Assembly (NCBI GenBank): GCA_965197405.1
Contig: OZ240206.1
Span: forward strand, 434,001 to 498,000
Direction: 5' to 3'
Source: G965197405 sp965197405
Lineage (GTDB): Bacteria; Chloroflexota; Dehalococcoidia; Lucifugimonadales; JAGWBF01
DNA length: 64,000 nt
Below the pieces are notes generated by a model. It made no database searches. It had not been told where the DNA came from and saw only the letters and a list, made by a program, of their open reading frames with translations. Numbering within the stretch: the stretch's first letter is position 1; each line of letters begins with the position of its first letter. Shown piece after piece: positions 59,668 through 64,000 of this stretch. Made by a program: the position numbers and the translations under genes.

Positions 59668-60591
59668 CTATCCCTCGGTGACGTACCGGTACGCCGACAG
59701 GGCCGCCGTTATGCCGTCGCCCACTGCGGAGCCAAGCTGACGGAAGGAGTTGACCCTTATATCTCCGGCAGCGTATACCCCGGGCATGTTGGTGCCCATA
59801 TTTATATCGGTGTAGATGTGCCCCGTCTCGTCCATAGGCAGCTTGCCTTGCAGGAAGTCGCTGTTGGAGTGGAAGCCGATGTAGATGAACACGGCGGTGG
59901 TGGGATAATCGTATGTCTCACCGCTCTTGAGGTCCTTGACGCGAACCGCCTCCACGACCTCGTTGCCTATAATCTCCTCTGCCACGTGGCTCCAGAGGAA
60001 CTTGAACTTGGGGTTCTCGAGAGCCCTCTGCTGTAGGATGGGGCTGGCCCTCAGTTCGTCCCGGCGGTGCACCACCGACACCGCATTTACGATGCCGGAA
60101 AGGTACTCGCCCTCGTCGAGGGCCGCGTCGCCGCCACCGACCACCACCACGTCCTCGCCCCTGAAGAAGTTCCCATCGCACACGGCACAGTAGGAGACGC
60201 CCCTTCCCGAGTACTCCTCCTCGCCGGGAATACCAAGCTTGTTGTGGGAGCCTCCCGTGGTGATTATGATGGTCTTCGTTGTATAGGAGCCGTCACTGGT
60301 ATGGACGGTCTTGGAGGGCTGGTCCAAGTCCTCGAGGCCGGTGACCTCCTCGTACTTTATCTCGGCCCCAAACTTCAGGGTCTGCTCTTCCATGAGCTGG
60401 GATAGCTCCGGCCCCCTTATGCCCTCCGGGAAACCGGGGTAGTTCTCTATCATGTCTGTGACGAGAATCTGTCCCCCGGCGCCCAGGCTCTCCAGGACCA
60501 GCGTCCTGAGCATAGCGCGGCAGGTGTAAAGAGCGGCGCTGAGACCAGCTGCTCCTCCTCCCACTATGATAACGTCGTAGTCTGTCTGCAT
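59668..60591 (-). CDS. trxB: Thioredoxin-disulfide reductase
   Basis: 307 aa from the ATG at 60591 (GAAGGA upstream); earlier in-frame codons lie within galE. DVIIVGGGAAGLSAALYTCR FAD fold in parts, the redox CAVC pair (Cys135, Cys138), NADPH fold VVVVGGGDAALDEGEYLSG, and MPGVYAAGDIRVNSFRQLGSAVGDG at the C-terminus in parts. It keeps thioredoxin reduced with NADPH. Third gene of htpX-galE-trxB, overlapping galE by none but only 4 bases apart. Confidence 0.95.
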   Translation of the reverse strand: MQTDYDVIIVGGGAAGLSAALYTCRAMLRTLVLESLGAGGQILVTDMIENYPGFPEGIRGPELSQLMEEQTLKFGAEIKYEEVTGLEDLDQPSKTVHTSDGSYTTKTIIITTGGSHNKLGIPGEEEYSGRGVSYCAVCDGNFFRGEDVVVVGGGDAALDEGEYLSGIVNAVSVVHRRDELRASPILQQRALENPKFKFLWSHVAEEIIGNEVVEAVRVKDLKSGETYDYPTTAVFIYIGFHSNSDFLQGKLPMDETGHIYTDINMGTNMPGVYAAGDIRVNSFRQLGSAVGDGITAALSAYRYVTEG

Positions 60592-60595
60592 TCCT

Positions 60596-61552
60596 TCACC
60601 TCGCGTTTCCATTATGTTCCGGAGACTTGACAATCTTGCGGAAGTGCTCAACGGTCCGGGTCATTCCCTCCTCCAGGGATATTTTCGGCTTCCATCCAAA
60701 CTCCTTCTCACACTTGGAGCTATCCAGGCTTATTTTGAACACCTCCCCCGGCTTGGCCGGGCTATAAACGGGGCTCCATCTATATTTTATGATGCCCTTC
60801 AGGAGCTCAAAGACTCGATTTATCGAGGTCCCCTGCGCGGTGCCGATGTTGTAGGCGCCTCTCCCCTCCTCTATAGCGAGAACGTTGGCATCAACCACAT
60901 CGTCAACGTAGACGAAGTCCCGTTCCTGCTCACCGGTGCCATATATCCTGGGTTGCTTCCCTTCCAGCATCGCCATTGCAAATATAGCCACCACGCCCGC
61001 TTCACCATGAGGGTCCTGGCGTGGGCCGTATACGTTGCTGTAACGAAGGATGACATGGTTAAGGCGATAGGTATGGCGGTAAAGCTCCAGGTATTCCTCA
61101 GCCACACGCTTGGACAAGCCATAGGGCGAGAGGGGGTTAACAGGATGGCCCTCATCACATGGCAAGTAGCTGGGCTCGCCGTACAGAGTCCCGCCCGATG
61201 ATGAGAAGATGAACTTCTCAATCCCGTGCAAACGGGACAGCTCAATCAGGCGCAGGGTGCCCTGTATGTTAACCTCGGCGTCCTTCACCGGGTCCTTGAC
61301 GGACTGGGTAACGCTTATCTGGGCAGCGTGGTGGTCAACTATATCCGGCTGCTCCCTCTCGAAAATCTCCGCCAGACCGGGGTGATTGATGCTGGTGTGA
61401 TAGAAGGTCGCGTCTTTGTTCAGGTTGTGCAGCCTGCCGGTGCTCAGGTCGTCCACTATCACGACCCTGTGCCCAAGGGAGAGGAGCCTGTCCACCAGAT
61501 GCGAGCCTATGAACCCTGCGCCGCCTGTAACGAGGACAGTCTTGGTATTCAC
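60596..61552 (-). CDS. galE: NAD-dependent epimerase (UDP-glucose 4-epimerase type)
   Basis: 318 aa, GTG start with AAGGGTAGG. Extended short-chain dehydrogenase: VLVTGGAGFIGSHLVDRLL, IVDDLSTGRLHNL, the SSGGTLYGEP region and YGLSKRVAEEYLEL with the YxxxK catalytic pair. Also RYSNVYGPRQDPHGEAGVV. It interconverts UDP-sugars; the preference for glucose is inferred from the family. Middle gene of a likely three-gene operon. Confidence 0.88.
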   Translation of the reverse strand: MNTKTVLVTGGAGFIGSHLVDRLLSLGHRVVIVDDLSTGRLHNLNKDATFYHTSINHPGLAEIFEREQPDIVDHHAAQISVTQSVKDPVKDAEVNIQGTLRLIELSRLHGIEKFIFSSSGGTLYGEPSYLPCDEGHPVNPLSPYGLSKRVAEEYLELYRHTYRLNHVILRYSNVYGPRQDPHGEAGVVAIFAMAMLEGKQPRIYGTGEQERDFVYVDDVVDANVLAIEEGRGAYNIGTAQGTSINRVFELLKGIIKYRWSPVYSPAKPGEVFKISLDSSKCEKEFGWKPKISLEEGMTRTVEHFRKIVKSPEHNGNAR

Positions 61553-61562
61553 CGGCCTACCC

Positions 61563-62471
61563 TTACCAGCCCAGCCTCATACTTTTGAGACGGCGCACCC
61601 GCTCTCGTATGGGTGGATGAGTGGAGAAGAGCCGGGAGAAGCCCCCACCGTTCAGGGAGTTACGGGTATGGCCGGGGCCATCGCTCCTGAGGGGGTTGAC
61701 AATGTAGAGGTGGGCCGCTCCCTCGTTCACCTTCATGGGACGACGCTGAGTACCCATCTCCAGCTTCTCCAGGGCGCTGGCGAGGGCATAGGGGTTGCCC
61801 GACGTGAGAGCGCCGGTAGAGTCGGCCTGATATTCCCTGGCCCGGGAGATGGCCAGGCGGACCAGCGTGGAGATAACGGGGAGGACAATCGCCACGATAA
61901 GAAGGCCCACGATGCCCGCTATGGCCCCGTATCCACCTGCGCCCTCACCCCTGTCCCTTCCGCCGAATCCTCCGAAGATCATGGCGAACTGAGCGAACAT
62001 AGCTATCATGCCTATAGCCATAGCGATAGTGGCTACCATAGTCATAATGAGGGTGTCCCGGTTACCCACGTGGGCCAACTCGTGGGCGATTACCGCGCCC
62101 AACTCTTCACGGTTAAGGAGGCCCATTATGCCGGTCGTCACAGCTATGGCGGCGTGCTTGGGGCTTCTGCCCGTGGCGAAGGCATTCGGAGAATCGCTGC
62201 CGATGAGGTACACTCGAGGTTTTGGTATGCCTGCCTTCTCCGCCTGCTCGTCCACAATCCTGTGCAGCTCACGTTCCTGCTCCGAGGACACCTCGTGGGC
62301 TCCGGCCATACGCAGGGCAAGCTTATCGCTGGACCAGTAGGAGAAGAAGTTGATGCCCAGCGAGATGACCAAGGCGATGATGATCCCGATTGGGCCTCCA
62401 ATGGCGTAGCCCGCAATCAGGAGCAGGGCGCTCATGACCATCATCAGTACGAATGTCTTGACAGTATTCAT
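61563..62471 (-). CDS. htpX: Zinc metalloprotease HtpX (M48 family)
   Basis: 302 aa. Two N-terminal membrane spans (MTALLLIAGYAIGGPIGII-like and IALVISLGINFFSYW), then SEQERELHRIVDEQAEKAGI, the HELAH zinc motif (in AVIAHELAHVGNRDTL), SRAREYQADSTGA with the third ligand, and two more hydrophobic segments between. Membrane-protein quality-control protease. It starts the operon htpX-galE-trxB. Confidence 0.92.
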   Translation of the reverse strand: MNTVKTFVLMMVMSALLLIAGYAIGGPIGIIIALVISLGINFFSYWSSDKLALRMAGAHEVSSEQERELHRIVDEQAEKAGIPKPRVYLIGSDSPNAFATGRSPKHAAIAVTTGIMGLLNREELGAVIAHELAHVGNRDTLIMTMVATIAMAIGMIAMFAQFAMIFGGFGGRDRGEGAGGYGAIAGIVGLLIVAIVLPVISTLVRLAISRAREYQADSTGALTSGNPYALASALEKLEMGTQRRPMKVNEGAAHLYIVNPLRSDGPGHTRNSLNGGGFSRLFSTHPPIRERVRRLKSMRLGW

Positions 62472-62816
62472 ATCCGGGTCCCCTTACCACCTCCGCGCTT
62501 TTCCATAGCCCAAGATGTGTTGGCTCTATTATAGCATGTTCGGGTGCAATGCAAGAGCCTCTCAGAATCAGTATGGTCTTGTGAAGGCCGGGTAAGGGGG
62601 ATGAAAATAGCCTCTGGATTCCGCCACCGTCACTTCCCTGCTTTCGCAGGGGCAGGCTCAGCGACAGGAGACCTTTGAATAACCGCCACCCCCGCGAAAG
62701 CGGGAGTCTAGGAAGTGCCGGATAGGTACCCGCTCCCCGTTTTCACGGGGACAAGCTTCGCGGGTACGGCGAGGGGTATTTTCATGGTAGTTGCCATCAT
62801 CTTGTCGGACAAAACA
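62472..62816. repeat. 345-bp gap with a complex R2 repeat (about 62629-62770)
   Basis: Contains CCCTGCTTTCGCAGGGGCAG, CCCCGCGAAAGCGGGAGTC, and GCTCCCCGTTTTCACGGGGA with CTTCGCGGGTACG. The last part is the inverted form of the nested hairpin found in the 23590 copy. Nothing else seen in this gap. Confidence 0.8.
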
Positions 62817-63431
62817 CTATTCATCAAATCCGATACTCGCCCCACCACCTCGCTCTTCAAAGAAGTCTAGATCAATGGCAAAGGCCATGCCCAGAGTCAG
62901 CCAGCGCATGGACTCGGAAAGCGTTGAATCCATGAATTCGACGTGAAAGGTATCGGCGACGCTGAAGGTCTCACGGGAGAGGCCGCTCCATCGCTTGGTG
63001 ACTTTGGCCAGATCCACGTCGTTCTGCCTGAGCCAGAATGTGTTCGGCCTCAGCAAAGGCCCCTCTACAGAGCCTGCATAACCGTGCGCGTCATGGAGGT
63101 GAAAGCGGCGTCCAATGAGCTTGAATTTGCGCTCCATCCGGCCAATCATACGCTCATCCGAATCGAACAGGTCGAGGTGGGAGAAGAACCAGAAGAATTT
63201 CCGTCGGGCAGTGAGCATATGATTGCCCGCACCATCCATGATGACGAGGGTAAGGGGCCTGTGGCCTCCGAGAAATTGACGGCCAATGAAGCCCGACTCT
63301 TCGTAGGCAAAAAGGACGTCATCGCCATTGGAATCAAGTATCCGGTAACGGTTCTCGGTCTCAAGCCCGGTGAAGACTTGAAGCATCTCCACATCCTGCC
63401 GGACGACCAGGGTTTCATATCTTTCGAGCAT
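62817..63431 (-). CDS. Phospholipid scramblase-family (LURP/tubby-like) protein
   Basis: 204 aa. The fold is suggested by LVVRQDVEMLQVFTGLETEN, RYRILDSNGDDVLFAYEES, LIMDGAGNHMLTARRKF-like, SDERMIGRMERKFKLIGRRFHL in parts, and the C-terminal hydrophobic helix MRWLTLGMAFAIDLDFF. Scramblase-like proteins in bacteria are of unknown role, perhaps lipid or membrane related. Stands alone. Confidence 0.7.
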   Translation of the reverse strand: MLERYETLVVRQDVEMLQVFTGLETENRYRILDSNGDDVLFAYEESGFIGRQFLGGHRPLTLVIMDGAGNHMLTARRKFFWFFSHLDLFDSDERMIGRMERKFKLIGRRFHLHDAHGYAGSVEGPLLRPNTFWLRQNDVDLAKVTKRWSGLSRETFSVADTFHVEFMDSTLSESMRWLTLGMAFAIDLDFFEERGGGASIGFDE

Positions 63432-63530
63432 GATTCGCCCCTTTTTGCACGATGTCGTGTCCCGGCTCCAGCGCGGATTGTACAGTAGCCAATGGGTGAG
63501 GTGGACAAGATGTAATTGACCGGGTTCGGA

Positions 63531-64000
63531 CTAGGCAATCTGTTTGTGCCGGCTCGTCAGGTAGTCTACCAGAATGTACTCTCCCAGCTTATCCGGGCTG
63601 GTGTAGAAGAGGCGGCCATGATTTATCCTGGTCATGCGGTCAACAAACTCCACAAGGTAGGGGCTGCGCTCCAGCATAAAGGTATTTATCTTTATACCCC
63701 GGCGTGTGCAGCGTCGCACCTCCTTCAGGGTTTCCTGAATGGTGCGAGGGCTGGGGGGGTACTGGAGGAATAGCTGGTCTCCTTCCATGTGGGCTGTGGG
63801 CTCTCCGTCGGAGATCACAATTATCTGCTTGGTGCTCCCCGGAGACTTGGCAAGGAGCTTCCCCGCCGTAATCAAGCCGTGCTGGATATTGGTGTAGGGG
63901 TCGAACTCGTCCCAGCTCAGATAGGCCAGCCTATCCGCCTTCACCTCCCTGGCGTAGGTGGAGAAACCCACAATGTGGAGGGAGTCCCTGGGGAACTGGG
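63531..64000 (-). CDS. von Willebrand factor A domain protein (partial, continues past the right edge)
   Basis: About 156 residues of the C-terminal part are in the window; the frame is open to the edge. SLHIVGFSTYAREVKADRL, YTNIQHGLITAGKLLAKSP, QIIVISDGEPTAHMEGDQ and GRLFYTSPDKLGEYILVDYL belong to the VWA fold, with the threonine/asparagine and DGEP residues of the metal-ion site. Function unknown; such proteins often pair with MoxR-type ATPases, not seen here. Confidence 0.82.
   Translation of the reverse strand, partial: QFPRDSLHIVGFSTYAREVKADRLAYLSWDEFDPYTNIQHGLITAGKLLAKSPGSTKQIIVISDGEPTAHMEGDQLFLQYPPSPRTIQETLKEVRRCTRRGIKINTFMLERSPYLVEFVDRMTRINHGRLFYTSPDKLGEYILVDYLTSRHKQIA

Overview
The window looks like a chromosomal segment of a high-G+C, free-living bacterium of the Chloroflexota, most plausibly a Dehalococcoidia/SAR202-type lineage known mainly from metagenomes. 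This is an inference from gene content: several luciferase-like flavin oxidoreductases, several crotonases, COG2159-type amidohydrolases, AtuA/DUF4387/hydantoinase genes, Grd-type reductase genes and DUF1800/DUF1501 genes. No rRNA, tRNA, CRISPR array or prophage was seen.

Layout. 1-10.5 kb: the end of a divergent ATP-PEP-carboxykinase-like gene, a GreA-type factor fused to a recombinase-like N-terminal domain, a SagB-type oxidoreductase, folP-folK, an acyl-CoA carboxylase beta subunit, a flavin oxidoreductase and small genes. 10.5-22 kb (minus strand): a catabolic cluster in transcription order atuA, DUF4387, hyuB, hyuA, PAC2-like, grdE-like, grdB-like. The grdB-like gene is read through an in-frame TGA (Sec351) that is followed at once by a bacterial SECIS-like hairpin. 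Between DUF4387 and hyuB sits a two-gene AAA ATPase/TOPRIM module, a candidate defence system, bounded by 115-bp direct repeats copied from the 3' end of DUF4387. 22.3-32.7 kb (minus strand): a complete N-methylglutamate pathway operon (mgsA, mgsB, mgsC, gmaS, mgdB, mgdC, mgdD, mgdA) for using methylated amines, with a promoter in front of mgsA. 32.8-33.8 kb: an IS5-family element with a frameshifted transposase, inserted inside one member of an intergenic repeat family.

34-44.8 kb: an amidohydrolase, tag, a flavin-dependent halogenase-like gene, a second flavin oxidoreductase, a hydrolase, crotonases and an isolated dppBC-type permease pair. 45-48 kb: a cysteine-dioxygenase-like gene followed by two sulfite-oxidase-type molybdoenzymes, suggesting thiol to sulfinate to sulfite to sulfate oxidation. 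48.4-58.3 kb: two paralogous amidohydrolases, a solute-binding lipoprotein with a repeated Pro/Thr-rich linker, a crotonase lacking the catalytic glutamates, a DUF1800-DUF1501 operon and an NHL-repeat protein. 58.4-64 kb (minus strand): a truncated PIN-domain gene coupled to an unknown gene, the htpX-galE-trxB operon, a scramblase-like gene and a partial VWA protein.

Three families of dispersed palindromic intergenic repeats (called R1, R2 and R3 here) fill most of the longer gaps. The two strongest leads are the selenoprotein GrdB/GrdE/hydantoinase cluster and the AAA/TOPRIM module with its long direct repeats. All calls are from reading the sequence; no database search was made.
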